A DNA stretch of 64,000 nt from CAIQIA01 sp049317465 (GTDB lineage Bacteria > Cyanobacteriota > Cyanobacteriia > PCC-6307 > Cyanobiaceae): assembly GCA_049317465.1 (NCBI GenBank), contig JBMOIF010000002.1, positions 1 through 64,000 of the forward strand, written 5' to 3'. Both the position numbers and the translations under genes were made by a program. Shown piece after piece: positions 17,473 through 26,156 of the stretch. The notes below the pieces were generated by a model that saw nothing but the letters and a program-made list of their open reading frames with translations, ran no database searches and was not told the DNA's origin. Every line of letters starts with the position of its first letter. The stretch's first letter is position 1.

Positions 17473-17841
17473 GTGGCCGCTCTGCATCGCGTCACCATCC
17501 ATGACCGTCAGCGGGGGGCGAGTCACACCGCCGAGCTGCGGGAGGGAGAACCCGTTCTTCAAGGCCTGGAGGCGGTGGGTTTCAGCCTCCCCTTCAGCTG
17601 TCGCAATGGCTGCTGCACCGCCTGTGCGGTGCGGGTGATCAGTGGCACGGTGGACCAGCGCGAAGCTCTGGGCCTCTCGCAGGCCCTGCGCCAGAAGGGA
17701 TACGCCCTGCTCTGCGTCGCCAGGGTCGAGGGGCCGCTGGAGGCCGAGACCCAGGACGAGGATGAGGTGTACATGCTTCAGTTCGGCCATGCCTTCGCCC
17801 GGGGACGTCTTCGCCCGGGGCTGCCGCTCGACGACGACTGA
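17473..17841 (+). CDS. Plant-type [2Fe-2S] ferredoxin (FdC2-like)
   Basis: A 122-aa ferredoxin-like electron carrier. The cluster cysteines are in FSCRNGCCTACAVRV (Cx4CxxC) with the fourth in ALLCVARV. It differs from photosynthetic PetF by having about 25 extra C-terminal residues (EDEVYMLQFGHAFARGRL), a feature of the FdC2 group found in cyanobacteria and chloroplasts. The GTG at 17473 is used because it gives an opening (VAALHRVTIHD) of the right length; no in-frame ATG exists close to the domain. The redox partner is unknown. It is followed 42 bp later by the inositol-phosphatase-family gene. Confidence 0.8.
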   Translation: MAALHRVTIHDRQRGASHTAELREGEPVLQGLEAVGFSLPFSCRNGCCTACAVRVISGTVDQREALGLSQALRQKGYALLCVARVEGPLEAETQDEDEVYMLQFGHAFARGRLRPGLPLDDD

Positions 17842-17883
17842 CCCTCTGTTCCAGTTCCACTTTCTGTTCCTGAACGACGACCC

Positions 17884-18729
17884 ATGACGGCCACTCCCCA
17901 ACTCCACGACGATGCGACCCTGCTCGCCGTGGCATCACGGGCCGCCAGGGCTGGTGGGGCCGTGCTGCGCCAGCATTGGGGACGCCTTAGGAACATCCGC
18001 TCCAAGGGTCGACCGGGGGATCTGGTCACCGAGGCTGACCTGGCTGCCGAGGCTGCCGTGCTGGCGGAGCTGCGGGCCTCCACCCCCGAGGTCGGCGTGC
18101 TCGCCGAAGAGGGGGGGCGCCTCGGCCCGGCCGGTGGCACCCTGCAGTGGTGCGTCGACCCCCTTGACGGCACCACCAACTACGCCCACGGCTACCCCCT
18201 GTTCGCCTGCTCGGTGGGGCTGTTGCGGGATGGCGTTCCGGTGCTGGGGGCCATCGACGCCCCCGCCCTCAACGAGCACTACGCCGGTGGCCCCGGTCTG
18301 GGCGCCCGCTGCAATGACGATGACCTGCATGTCTCCGACTGTCGCAGCCTGGTGGATGCCCTGCTGGTGACGGGGTTCGCCTACGACCGCTGCGAGCGCG
18401 AAGACAACAACTACGCCGAGTTCTGCCACTTCACCCATCGCACCCGCGGGGTGCGTCGGGGCGGGTCGGCGGCCCTGGACCTGGCCTTCGTGGCGGCCGG
18501 TCGTCTGGACGGCTACTGGGAACGGGGGTTGCAGCCCTGGGATCTGGCCGCCGGAGTGGCGCTGGTGCAGGCTGCCGGTGGAGAGGTCTGCGCCTACGAC
18601 GGCGGGCCCCTTGATCTGGGGGACGGTCGCATCGTGGCGGTGACTCCGGCCCTGCGACAGCTTCTTCTGGAGGGCCTGGCCCAATGCCGTCCCCTGCCCC
18701 CGGCCACCTATCTGCCCATCGCTCCATAA
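17884..18729 (+). CDS. Inositol monophosphatase family phosphatase
   Basis: Mg-dependent phosphatase of the IMPase/FBPase fold, 281 aa, cytoplasmic. Metal-binding signatures are visible: LVTEADLAAEAAVL, the second acidic motif WCVDPLDGTTNYAHGYP, and near the C terminus GLQPWDLAAGVALVQAAGG. Substrate could be inositol phosphate, histidinol phosphate or another sugar phosphate; the family cannot be resolved by eye. A hisZ gene follows 31 bp downstream, which makes a histidine link tempting but not shown. Confidence 0.85.
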   Translation: MTATPQLHDDATLLAVASRAARAGGAVLRQHWGRLRNIRSKGRPGDLVTEADLAAEAAVLAELRASTPEVGVLAEEGGRLGPAGGTLQWCVDPLDGTTNYAHGYPLFACSVGLLRDGVPVLGAIDAPALNEHYAGGPGLGARCNDDDLHVSDCRSLVDALLVTGFAYDRCEREDNNYAEFCHFTHRTRGVRRGGSAALDLAFVAAGRLDGYWERGLQPWDLAAGVALVQAAGGEVCAYDGGPLDLGDGRIVAVTPALRQLLLEGLAQCRPLPPATYLPIAP

Positions 18730-18760
18730 GATTCCGCCTGATTGCTGCCCGCGCCGGTCC

Positions 18761-19969
18761 ATGGCTCTGCAACCCGCTGCCGGCGCCCGTGACCTGCTGC
18801 CACGGGATGTGGAGGCGAATCGCTGGATCGCCGACAGGCTCGCTGAGGTCTATCGCCGCTGGGGCTACGCCGAGGTGATGCCGCCCAGCATCGAGCGGCT
18901 GGACACCCTCGAGGCCGGTGGTGCCATTGATGGCGGGGAGGTGCTGCGGGTGGTGGCCGATGAGCCTCTGGGGCTCCGTCCTGAACTGACGGCGTCGATC
19001 GCCCGGGCCGCCGGCAGCCGCCTGGCGGCCCAGCCCCGTCCCCTCAGGCTGCACTACCGGGGATCACGGTTTCTGGCCGAACGGCGAGACGGGGAACCCC
19101 CACGCATTCGGGAGGACCTCCAGAGCGGTGTCGAACTGATGGGGGCTCCGTCCCTCGCCGGAGATGCCGAACTGTTGCGTCTGCTGCTGGATGCCGCCGG
19201 TCATCTGCCTCTGGGATCCGCCCAGGCACCCACCCTGCTGATCGGTCACCAGGGGCTGCTGCAGCCCTTGCTGGCTCCCCTGGAGCCGCCCCTGCAGCGG
19301 TCGGTGCGCGAGGCGCTGGCCCGCTTCGATCGACTGGGCCTGGCTTCTCTGGGCCTGGAGCATTCCCTGCAACGTCGGCTGGATGACCTGCTGCAGCTGC
19401 GGGGGGAGCCTCTGGCGGTGCTGGACCACCTGAGCCGCGATGTGGAGGGTCCGGTGACCGCCGATCTGCGGCGCCTGGTGACATCGGTGCAGGGCCAGGC
19501 ATCAGCCCTCAACATCCGGCTTCAGCTCGACCCCACCTTCCAGCCTCCTTTCGCCCTCTACGACGGTCTGGTGCTGGAACTGGCCTGCCGCGGACTGCAT
19601 GCCCCCGTGGTCATCGCTTCAGGTGGCCGCTACGACGGTCTGGTGCGCCGTTTCTCCCCCGGCGAAGCTGGAGCCACGGGGGTGGGCTTCTGTTTCGCCA
19701 TTGAGGAGGTCCGTCAGCTGCTGAGTGAGGCCGGCGGCTGGCCCGGGGATGGGGGTGATCGCGCCACCGCCTGCCTTGTGGCGTTCGCCCCGCAGGAGGG
19801 TCTGGAGGCGGCCCTGGATCGTCTCCAGCAGCTGCATCGCCAGGGTGTGCGGGCCGAATTCTGGCCGACCCCCTGCCATGATGCCGCGGCTGCCGACGCC
19901 ATCGCCCGGGACCGGGGGCTCGACCGCTGCGAATGGCTTGGAGGAGCGGTGGCGACCGGCGCTGCCTAG
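18761..19969 (+). CDS. hisZ: ATP phosphoribosyltransferase regulatory subunit
   Basis: HisRS-like regulatory partner of short-form HisG in the first step of histidine synthesis. The 402-aa protein has the class II synthetase-like opening GARDLLPRDVEANRWIADRL, LRPELTASIARAAGSRL, and the HisA-like motif VVIASGGRYDGLVRRF. It is shorter and less conserved at the C terminus than true histidyl-tRNA synthetases, and lacks a convincing tRNA-binding domain, which supports HisZ. hisA lies at 61 kb; hisG is not in this window. Confidence 0.85.
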   Translation: MALQPAAGARDLLPRDVEANRWIADRLAEVYRRWGYAEVMPPSIERLDTLEAGGAIDGGEVLRVVADEPLGLRPELTASIARAAGSRLAAQPRPLRLHYRGSRFLAERRDGEPPRIREDLQSGVELMGAPSLAGDAELLRLLLDAAGHLPLGSAQAPTLLIGHQGLLQPLLAPLEPPLQRSVREALARFDRLGLASLGLEHSLQRRLDDLLQLRGEPLAVLDHLSRDVEGPVTADLRRLVTSVQGQASALNIRLQLDPTFQPPFALYDGLVLELACRGLHAPVVIASGGRYDGLVRRFSPGEAGATGVGFCFAIEEVRQLLSEAGGWPGDGGDRATACLVAFAPQEGLEAALDRLQQLHRQGVRAEFWPTPCHDAAAADAIARDRGLDRCEWLGGAVATGAA

Positions 19970-19994
19970 GATCCCGATCCCCCCCTCTGAGTCC

Positions 19995-20219
19995 ATGGCC
20001 CACACCATCGTCACCAACGTGTGCGAGGGCATTGCCGACTGCGTCGATGCCTGTCCCGTGGCGTGCATCCATCCCGGTCAAGGGGGCAACAGCAAGGGCA
20101 CCGGCTTCTTCTGGATCGATTTCGACACCTGCATCGACTGCGGCATCTGTCTGCAGGTCTGCCCCGTTGAGGGGGCGATCGTGCCGGAGGAACGCGCCGA
20201 CCTGCAGCGCCGCTCCTGA
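19995..20219 (+). CDS. Small 4Fe-4S dicluster-type ferredoxin
   Basis: A 74-aa low-molecular-weight ferredoxin. Cysteine clusters are CEGIADCVDACPVACI and CIDCGICLQVCPVEG; the second is a regular CxxCxxCxxxCP set, the first has wider spacing (Cx5CxxxCP), so it probably carries one [4Fe-4S] and one [3Fe-4S] or [4Fe-4S] cluster, as in bacterial seven- or eight-iron ferredoxins. The ATG at 19995 gives MAHTIVTNVCEG, which fits small ferredoxins. It sits between hisZ and htpG, 25 bp after hisZ; partner unknown. Confidence 0.88.
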   Translation: MAHTIVTNVCEGIADCVDACPVACIHPGQGGNSKGTGFFWIDFDTCIDCGICLQVCPVEGAIVPEERADLQRRS

Positions 20220-20321
20220 CGGGGGCGATGGGGTGGGCGGTTGTTCGGTCATCGCCCTCGGCCGACGCTTGAGCGCTGCCCCGGGACATGCCTAGGGTCC
20301 GGGGAGTTTCCCTCCCGAACC

Positions 20322-22220
20322 ATGCCGGTGCTGGACGAAGGCCAGATCCAGATCCATACCGAGAACATCTTCCCGATCATCAAGAAGGCCGTCTACAGCG
20401 GCCATGAGGTGTTCCTTCGGGAGCTGGTCAGCAATGGTGTCGATGCCATCAGCAAGCGGCGCATGGCTGCCATGGCGGGTGACTGCAGCGAGGGCCCCGA
20501 AGGTCAGATCAGCATCCGCATCGACCGTGAGGCCGGAACCCTGACCATCAGCGATAACGGCATCGGCATGACGGCCGATGAGGTGAAGCGCTACATCAAT
20601 CAGGTGGCTTTCTCCAGCGCCGAAGAATTCCTGGAGAAGTACAAGAGTGAAGACGATGCCATCATCGGTCACTTTGGCCTGGGTTTCTATTCCAGCTTCA
20701 TGGTGGCCCGCCAGGTCGAACTTGTGACGCTGAGTGCCCGCGAGGGCGCCGAGGCCGTGCGCTGGACCTGCGATGGGTCGCCGCGCTTCACCCTGGAGGT
20801 CGCCGAACGCGAGACACCGGGCACCGATGTCATCCTCCATCTGCTGGACGATGAAAAGGAGTACATCGAACCGTCAAGGATTCGCACCCTGATCACCACC
20901 TATTGCGATTTTCTACCTGTTGAAGTTCAGCTCGAGGGGGAAACCGTCAATCGCAGGCAGGCTCCCTGGCGTCGTAGTCCGAGGGATCTCACCGATGATG
21001 ACTACATCGAGCTCTATCGCTATCTGTATCCCTTCCAGGGTGATCCATTGCTGTGGGTGCACCTCAACACGGATTACCCGTACACCCTGCAGGGCATTCT
21101 TTATTTCCCCAGGCTGTCAGGTCGGGGGGACTGGGAGAAGGGTGAGATCCGGTTGTATTGCAATCAGGTGTTCGTCAGTGACTCGATCAAGGAGGTCGTT
21201 CCCCGCTATCTCCTTCCCCTGCGAGGAGTGCTCGATTCCCCCGACATCCCCCTCAATGTGAGCCGCTCGGCCCTGCAGACCGACCGGCGCGTGCGTTCCA
21301 TCGGTGGGTTCGTTGCCAAGAAGGTGGCCGATCGGTTGCGCGAGCTGCAGCGGGAAGAGCCCGGCCGGTATGCAGAGATCTGGGAGTCCCTGGCCCCGTT
21401 CATCAAGATCGGTGCCCTGGAGGACGACAAGTTCGCTGATCAGGTGGCCGAGCTGGTGCTGTTCGGCACCACGGCCGCCGCAGGCGAGGGCGATCATCCT
21501 GACCCCATCGCCAGCGGTGAGCGGTGCTTCACCACCCTGGCCGGGTATCGCTCGCGGTTGCCGGCCGAGCAGGACAAACGCGTTCTTTACTGCACCGATG
21601 AGGCGGGGCAGGCGGGTGCCCTGGCCCTCTGGCGCGGTCAGGGTGCTGAGGTGCTGCTTGCCGACAGCCTCATCGACACCCAGTTCATCCCCTGGCTCGA
21701 GGCCCGCCATCAGGACCTGCGCTTCCAGCGGGTGGACAGCGAACTCGACAGTTCCCTCCAGGAGAGCGAGGGCAGCCTCAGCGATGCCGACGGGAAGGAC
21801 GCATCCGAGAAGCTGCGGGATCTGTTCCGCACGGCCCTCGGTGATGACCGTGTCACCGTGCAGGTGCAGGCCCTCAAGGGAGATGAGGCCCCTGCGGCGC
21901 TGATTCTGCTGCCGGAGCAGATGCGGCGTCTCAATGACATGGGGGCCCTGATGGATCAGCGGCTCCCTGGCCTGCCCGACCATCACGTGTTGCTGGTCAA
22001 CCGCCGTCACCCCCTGGTGGAGGGCCTGCTGCGGCTTCAGGCGGGGGCCGTCATCACCGGCGGTGGCCACTCCCCCAGCCAGGGGCTGGCCGAGGACCTC
22101 GGGCGACACATCTACGACACCGCCCGTCTGGCGGTGGGTGGACTGGCCGCCGACCAGCTGGCGGGATTCCAGCAGCGCAGCTGCAACCTGATGGGCCGGC
22201 TGATGGAGCGAGGGCTCTGA
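20322..22220 (+). CDS. htpG: Hsp90-family chaperone HtpG
   Basis: ATP-dependent chaperone, 632 aa, cytoplasmic. The GHKL ATPase domain occupies roughly the first 210 residues, with VFLRELVSNGVDAISKRR, the DNGIGMTADEV loop and HFGLGFYSSFMVA. The middle domain has GVLDSPDIPLNVSRSALQ. The C-terminal dimerisation domain is shorter and more variable, ending RSCNLMGRLMERGL. ATG 20322 gives the standard opening with IQIHTENIFPIIKKAVYSG. It is transcribed ahead of rpmB and the peroxiredoxin gene on the same strand. Confidence 0.95.
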   Translation: MPVLDEGQIQIHTENIFPIIKKAVYSGHEVFLRELVSNGVDAISKRRMAAMAGDCSEGPEGQISIRIDREAGTLTISDNGIGMTADEVKRYINQVAFSSAEEFLEKYKSEDDAIIGHFGLGFYSSFMVARQVELVTLSAREGAEAVRWTCDGSPRFTLEVAERETPGTDVILHLLDDEKEYIEPSRIRTLITTYCDFLPVEVQLEGETVNRRQAPWRRSPRDLTDDDYIELYRYLYPFQGDPLLWVHLNTDYPYTLQGILYFPRLSGRGDWEKGEIRLYCNQVFVSDSIKEVVPRYLLPLRGVLDSPDIPLNVSRSALQTDRRVRSIGGFVAKKVADRLRELQREEPGRYAEIWESLAPFIKIGALEDDKFADQVAELVLFGTTAAAGEGDHPDPIASGERCFTTLAGYRSRLPAEQDKRVLYCTDEAGQAGALALWRGQGAEVLLADSLIDTQFIPWLEARHQDLRFQRVDSELDSSLQESEGSLSDADGKDASEKLRDLFRTALGDDRVTVQVQALKGDEAPAALILLPEQMRRLNDMGALMDQRLPGLPDHHVLLVNRRHPLVEGLLRLQAGAVITGGGHSPSQGLAEDLGRHIYDTARLAVGGLAADQLAGFQQRSCNLMGRLMERGL

Positions 22221-22274
22221 TCCCCTTTGCTAATCTTGGCAATCCAAGAAATTGTGCCCGGAAGGGCGACCGCC

Positions 22275-22511
22275 ATGTCCCGCGTCTGTGAACTCACCGG
22301 CCAGCGCGCCAACAACGGCATGGCGGTCAGCCATTCCCACGTGCGCACCCACAAGCTCCAGCAGGTGAACCTCCAGGACCGCCGGCTGTGGTGGGCCGAG
22401 GGCAATCGCTGGGTGAGGCTGCGGCTCTCCACCCGTGCCCTCCGCACTGTTCAGAAGAAAGGCCTCGGGGTGTTCGCCCGCGAGCAGGGCATCGATCTGT
22501 CCCGCCGCTGA
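22275..22511 (+). CDS. rpmB: 50S ribosomal protein L28
   Basis: Large-subunit ribosomal protein of 78 aa. The opening SRVCELTGQRANNGMAVSHS and the WVRLRLSTRALRTVQKKGL end match L28. The start ATG at 22275 is preceded by an AT-rich stretch within the otherwise GC-rich spacer after htpG, probably a promoter, although no clean -35/-10 pair can be assigned. The peroxiredoxin gene begins 2 bp after its stop codon, so the two are likely co-transcribed. Confidence 0.95.
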   Translation: MSRVCELTGQRANNGMAVSHSHVRTHKLQQVNLQDRRLWWAEGNRWVRLRLSTRALRTVQKKGLGVFAREQGIDLSRR

Positions 22512-22513
22512 CC

Positions 22514-23086
22514 ATGCGTCGGGCCGAGGTCCTGGGCTGGTTTGGTCGGGGGTTGCGGGCCCTGCCGCTCCTGGTGGTCCCCCTGGGTGTGCCGCGTCAG
22601 GCCCAGGCCCTGGGCGGCCAGCTTCCTGAACTTGACCGCCCGGCGCCACCGTTCAGCCTGCAGGCTGCCGGTGCCGACGGGCCCGCCGGCACGCCCCTCG
22701 ACCTGGAGAGCTTTGCCGGTCACTGGCTGGTGCTGTATTTCTACCCCCGTGATTTCACCAGCGGCTGCACCCTTGAGGCCAGGGGATTCCAGCGCGATCT
22801 GGCCACCTTCGCCAGCCTCGACGCGGCCGTCGTCGGAGTCAGTGCTGATGGCCTCGAGGATCACGCTTCGTTCTGCAGCAGTGAGGGTCTGGCTTATCCC
22901 CTGCTGTCGGATCCGGGCGGGGCGGTGAGCCGAAGCTACGGCTCCTGGATTCCACCGTTCAGCCAGCGTCACACGTTTCTGATCGACCCCCAGGGCGTGC
23001 TGCGGGCCCGCTGGGTCGCCGTTCAGCCGGCCGGCCACAGCCGAGAGGTGCTTGCTGCTCTCACGGCCCTGCAGCAAGTGGGCTGA
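22514..23086 (+). CDS. PrxQ/Bcp-type peroxiredoxin with export signal
   Basis: Thiol peroxidase of 190 aa. The peroxidatic cysteine is in FYPRDFTSGCTLEA. The common PrxQ resolving cysteine five residues later is replaced by arginine (CTLEAR), so it is a one-cysteine or atypical form; another cysteine occurs in HASFCSSEG. The N terminus has a twin-arginine-like start and a hydrophobic core (ALPLLVVPLGV) ending in an A-x-A-like QALG site, suggesting export to the thylakoid lumen or periplasm. Its ATG is 2 bp after rpmB. The 3' end overlaps csaB by 26 bp. Confidence 0.87.
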   Translation: MRRAEVLGWFGRGLRALPLLVVPLGVPRQAQALGGQLPELDRPAPPFSLQAAGADGPAGTPLDLESFAGHWLVLYFYPRDFTSGCTLEARGFQRDLATFASLDAAVVGVSADGLEDHASFCSSEGLAYPLLSDPGGAVSRSYGSWIPPFSQRHTFLIDPQGVLRARWVAVQPAGHSREVLAALTALQQVG

Positions 23087-24119
23087 ACCACTCCTGCAGC
23101 AGCGCACCGTGCACCGCCGCCCGGTCCTGCAGTGTGACGATCGTTTCCCTGGGGCCCGGCCTGTCCAGGAGCAGGCGCCAGCTCCTCAGCAGCGGCTCCG
23201 GTGTCAGGGGCTGACCCAGGTCGGTGCAGGGGCAACCGGCGGCTTCGGCTGCGGCGCTCACCTTCGGGTCGTAGGCCAGGGCCGCTGACGGAGCGCCGCA
23301 GCGGATCGCCAGGATCAGCGCGTGCAGGCGCATGGCCAGCACCAGGCCGGCTCCGGCCAGCTGGGTCAGGGCCGCCTCGACCGTGGGACAGGGCACCTGC
23401 CGCCAGGCGCTGCCCAGGTGTGCGGGCAGCTCCCGGTCCTGATCACCGTGGAACGGCAACCACAGCACCTCACGACCGCTCTCGCTGGCCAGCGTGTCCA
23501 CCGCCTCCAGAAGGGTCTGCCACCCCTGGGGATCCAGCAGCGGCGTGGGACGCCAGGCCAGCACGATCGGGCCGCCGGGGCCGTTCCAGGCCGGTGCCGG
23601 CGCCGTCCAGACAGGGTCGGCGCCCACCGGATCCCCTGGGGGGCGACCCAGCTGGCGGGCCAGGGCCGCTGACGTCGGATCGCGCCAGGCGGCAGCGCTC
23701 ACCAGGGGCAGGAGGCGGGCCACCAGCCAGCGGCTGCGGCGATGGTGCAGGGGACCAAGTCCCTGGCCCCAGAACAGCACCGGGGTGCCCTGCAGCCGGG
23801 CCTGCCCAATCAGCACGGCGTAGTACAGCAGGCTGCGCATGCTGGTGCTGTCCTGCAGCAGGCTGCCGCCGCCGAACACCAGGGCATCGGCCACGGACAG
23901 GGCCGCGCGCACCCGGGCCAGGGAGCGGCGAGGCACCGTGGCCACAGGCCCCAGGGGTTCGACGGCGGCCGCGTCGGCGGCGGTGATGACGGCCCCTGCC
24001 CGAGCAGGCTCGGGCAGCTGCGCGAGGAGCGTGGCCAGCAGGGCGTCATCGCCCAGATTGTGCTCGCCGTAGTACCCCACGATCAGGGGCCGCCGCCGTC
24101 CCCTTGACGCCCTGGTCAC
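23061..24119 (-). CDS. csaB: Polysaccharide pyruvyl transferase CsaB
   Basis: Predicted to add ketal-pyruvate to a cell-wall or surface polysaccharide, which in other bacteria anchors SLH-domain proteins. The 352-aa protein opens with IVGYYGEHNLGDDALLATLL and has the ALVFGGGSLLQDSTSMRSLLYY motif, both characteristic of the pyruvyl-transferase family, and MRLHALILAIRCGAPSAALAYDPK near the C terminus. Cyanobacterial outer-membrane porins carry SLH domains, so an envelope-anchoring role is a reasonable inference. It is convergent with the peroxiredoxin gene (26-bp overlap) and divergent from the CHAD gene. Confidence 0.9.
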   Translation of the reverse strand: MTRASRGRRRPLIVGYYGEHNLGDDALLATLLAQLPEPARAGAVITAADAAAVEPLGPVATVPRRSLARVRAALSVADALVFGGGSLLQDSTSMRSLLYYAVLIGQARLQGTPVLFWGQGLGPLHHRRSRWLVARLLPLVSAAAWRDPTSAALARQLGRPPGDPVGADPVWTAPAPAWNGPGGPIVLAWRPTPLLDPQGWQTLLEAVDTLASESGREVLWLPFHGDQDRELPAHLGSAWRQVPCPTVEAALTQLAGAGLVLAMRLHALILAIRCGAPSAALAYDPKVSAAAEAAGCPCTDLGQPLTPEPLLRSWRLLLDRPGPRETIVTLQDRAAVHGALLQEWFSPLAAGP

Positions 24120-24214
24120 CGGTGCCCGGCAGAGGTCCCACAGGATCGCACCCCACCGCGTCCCTGTCGATTCAGGTCCTGGGCCATCAAAGTGGAAGGA
24201 ACGGCGGAGGTGCC

Positions 24215-25123
24215 ATGGAGCCCCTGATCGAGGCGCCGGCTCCTGGGCTCCCCCCCGGTTGCGGCCGCCATGCCCAGGCCCTCATCGACCGTCACACCCG
24301 GCGCCTCGAGCACCTGTGTCCGCGGGTGCTTCACGACCGTGATCCCGAGGATCTTCATCAGCTGCGGGTCTGCCTGCGACGGTTGCGCACCGCCCTGGAC
24401 CAGTTTGGGCCGGCCCTGCTGCTGCCTGCGGGCCTCGGCCCCCGCCCCATTGCCGCCGTGGCCCGTCGTACGGGCCGTACCCGTGACCTTGATGTGCTGC
24501 AGGCCCGGTTGCGTGATGACCTGCTGCCGGTGCTGCCGGATGACGAGCGACGGCGCCTGCTGCGGGCCCTGGGGCCGCTCGGCCAGGCCCGCCGCCGCGC
24601 CTTCGTCGATCTGCGCCGGGCTCTGGAGCGGCCAGCCTTCAGCCGGCAGCGGCATCAGCTTGGTCGCTGGTTGGAGCAGCCGTTGTTCACGCCTCTCGGC
24701 GAGCAACCCCTGGCGCCCTGGCTCGTGGACTGGCGCCTGGCCCTGCTGGCTGATCTTTTCCTGCTGCCGGGCTGGTGGGCCGGCGATCCCGCCTCGCCGC
24801 GGCTCCATGATCTGCGCAAGCGTCTCAAGGGCGTGCGCTATGGGCTTGAACACCTTGAGGCGTGGTCGCCCCCACCCCTGCAGGACTGGGTGCAGGAGCT
24901 GCGTCAGGCCCAGGACCACCTCGGGGCCCTGCAGGACCTGGCGGTGCTGTATCGCTCGCTGCAACGCCCCCCGGTCCGGTTGCGCTGGTCGCGGATGCCT
25001 GCTCTGGCCGCCCTGCTGCAGGATGAGCAGTGCCGGCACTGGAGCCGCTGGCAGCAGGTGGCGGCCCGCCTGAGTGATCCCGCCGGCCGATCGCGGCTGC
25101 AGCGGCTGTTGCTGGAGACCTAA
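24215..25123 (+). CDS. CHAD-domain protein
   Basis: A 302-aa protein of the CHAD family, a histidine-rich alpha-helical fold that binds polyphosphate in studied members. Typical elements are the initial DPEDLHQLRVCLRRLRTALDQF, RTRDLDVLQARL and the later LHDLRKRLKGVRYGLEHLE, giving the two four-helix bundles. ATG 24215 was chosen because it starts shortly before the first bundle; the in-frame extension upstream overlaps the divergent csaB gene. No polyphosphate kinase or exopolyphosphatase is seen nearby; whether it relates to the Pst system 8 kb away is speculation. Confidence 0.88.
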   Translation: MEPLIEAPAPGLPPGCGRHAQALIDRHTRRLEHLCPRVLHDRDPEDLHQLRVCLRRLRTALDQFGPALLLPAGLGPRPIAAVARRTGRTRDLDVLQARLRDDLLPVLPDDERRRLLRALGPLGQARRRAFVDLRRALERPAFSRQRHQLGRWLEQPLFTPLGEQPLAPWLVDWRLALLADLFLLPGWWAGDPASPRLHDLRKRLKGVRYGLEHLEAWSPPPLQDWVQELRQAQDHLGALQDLAVLYRSLQRPPVRLRWSRMPALAALLQDEQCRHWSRWQQVAARLSDPAGRSRLQRLLLET

Positions 25124-25146
25124 GGTGGCGCCCCCTGCGGCGGCCG

Positions 25147-25455
25147 ATGCACGCCCTCTCGTTTCACACCTGGGTCATCCACGTGAGCTCGGTGCTCGAA
25201 TGGCTGCTGGCCATCGGTGCCGTCGTGAGCTGGGGCCGGCTCAGGCATGAGCCTGAGTGGCGCTGGCTCGCCCTGGCGATGCTGCCGGCCCTGGCCAGCG
25301 CCCTCTGCGCCTGCACCTGGCACCTGTATGACAACGCTCCGGAGATGCATGGTCTGGTGACTCTGCAGGCTGCCCTCACGCTTGTCGGCAACACGGCTCT
25401 GGCCGTTGCTGCCTGGCACCTCTGGCGCCGGCGCGCCCCCCTCCCCAGGTCTTGA
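25147..25455 (+). CDS. DUF2499 membrane protein
   Basis: A 102-aa membrane protein of the DUF2499 family, conserved in cyanobacteria and plant plastids with unknown function. It opens MHALSFHTWVIHVSSVLEW and has three hydrophobic segments (SVLEWLLAIGAVVSW, WLALAMLPALASALCACTW, LVGNTALAVAAWHLW). The conserved CTWHLYDN stretch follows the second segment. It is immediately followed by a DUF3593 gene (5-bp gap), a pairing commonly seen in cyanobacteria. Confidence 0.85.
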   Translation: MHALSFHTWVIHVSSVLEWLLAIGAVVSWGRLRHEPEWRWLALAMLPALASALCACTWHLYDNAPEMHGLVTLQAALTLVGNTALAVAAWHLWRRRAPLPRS

Positions 25456-25460
25456 CCGCC

Positions 25461-25769
25461 ATGGATCCCGCGCCTGCCCTCTTCGCCGCCTCTCTGGCCC
25501 CATACCTGATCTTTCTCTGGTTCGCACGACGCAGCGGCCGCTTTCCCCCCCTGGCCCTGGCGGGGTTCGCCCTGACTCTGCTCTTCGTGCTGGTGACCAT
25601 CGCCGCTGCCGTGGTCGCCAAGCTGCGCTACGGAGCCGAACTGGCTGATGTGGATCCACTGCACGGTGGTGCCGAGGCCTTTCTCAGCCTCAGCAATCTG
25701 GTGCTGCTTCTCGGTTTCGCCGCTGAATCCCGTCAACCGGGGGACCGCGATGGCGGTTCTGCCGGGTGA
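25461..25769 (+). CDS. DUF3593 membrane protein
   Basis: A 102-aa membrane protein of the DUF3593 family, unknown function, usually next to DUF2499. Hydrophobic segments are at ALFAASLAPYLIFLWFA, ALAGFALTLLFVLVTIAAAVVA and a weaker FLSLSNLVLLLGFAAE. The conserved YGAELADVDPLHGGAE lies between the last two. ATG 25461 was preferred to a TTG 9 bp upstream that overlaps the previous stop codon. The two proteins likely form a complex; this is inferred from the conserved pairing. Confidence 0.83.
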   Translation: MDPAPALFAASLAPYLIFLWFARRSGRFPPLALAGFALTLLFVLVTIAAAVVAKLRYGAELADVDPLHGGAEAFLSLSNLVLLLGFAAESRQPGDRDGGSAG

Positions 25770-25841
25770 ACAACTCTTACGGCCTGCCGCGATGGAGGGC
25801 GCCTGCACGGATGATCGGGCAGGCTCCAGGCCCCTTCTCCG

Positions 25842-26117
25842 ATGACCGTGCTTCCTTCCCTGATCAGCCCCGTGCTGGCCCTCACCCCCGCCGCCGTGTC
25901 CTGGACCCCCAAGGTGGGTCTGGTGATGGTGCTCTGCAACGTCATTGCCATTGCCATCGGCAAGGCGACGATCCAGAAGCCCAACGAGGGTCTGGCGCTG
26001 CCCAACAACAGCTTCTTCGGTGGCTTCGGCCATGGCGCCATGCTGGCCACCACCAGCCTGGGTCACATCCTCGGCATCGGCGCCATCCAGGGGCTGGCCG
26101 CCCAGGGACTGCTCTGA
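25842..26117 (+). CDS. psaK: Photosystem I subunit PsaK (subunit X)
   Basis: Peripheral membrane subunit of photosystem I, 91 aa, in the thylakoid membrane. Two membrane spans are visible, KVGLVMVLCNVIAIAIGKATI and GAMLATTSLGHILGIGAI, joined by the conserved loop QKPNEGLALPNNSFFGGFGH. PsaK borders the PSI core and helps state transitions and antenna binding. The ATG at 25842 gives the short N-terminal leader expected for PsaK. No obvious promoter is seen in the 72-bp upstream gap. Confidence 0.96.
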   Translation: MTVLPSLISPVLALTPAAVSWTPKVGLVMVLCNVIAIAIGKATIQKPNEGLALPNNSFFGGFGHGAMLATTSLGHILGIGAIQGLAAQGLL

Positions 26118-26156
26118 GAACGCCGCCGACCTGACCGGTCGGCCCCCGGGCACCGG

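Noticed and set aside
26118..26156. Terminator hairpin between psaK and dxs (CCGACC/GGTCGG)
   Set aside because: Short stem with no T tract on either side; not enough to call a terminator.
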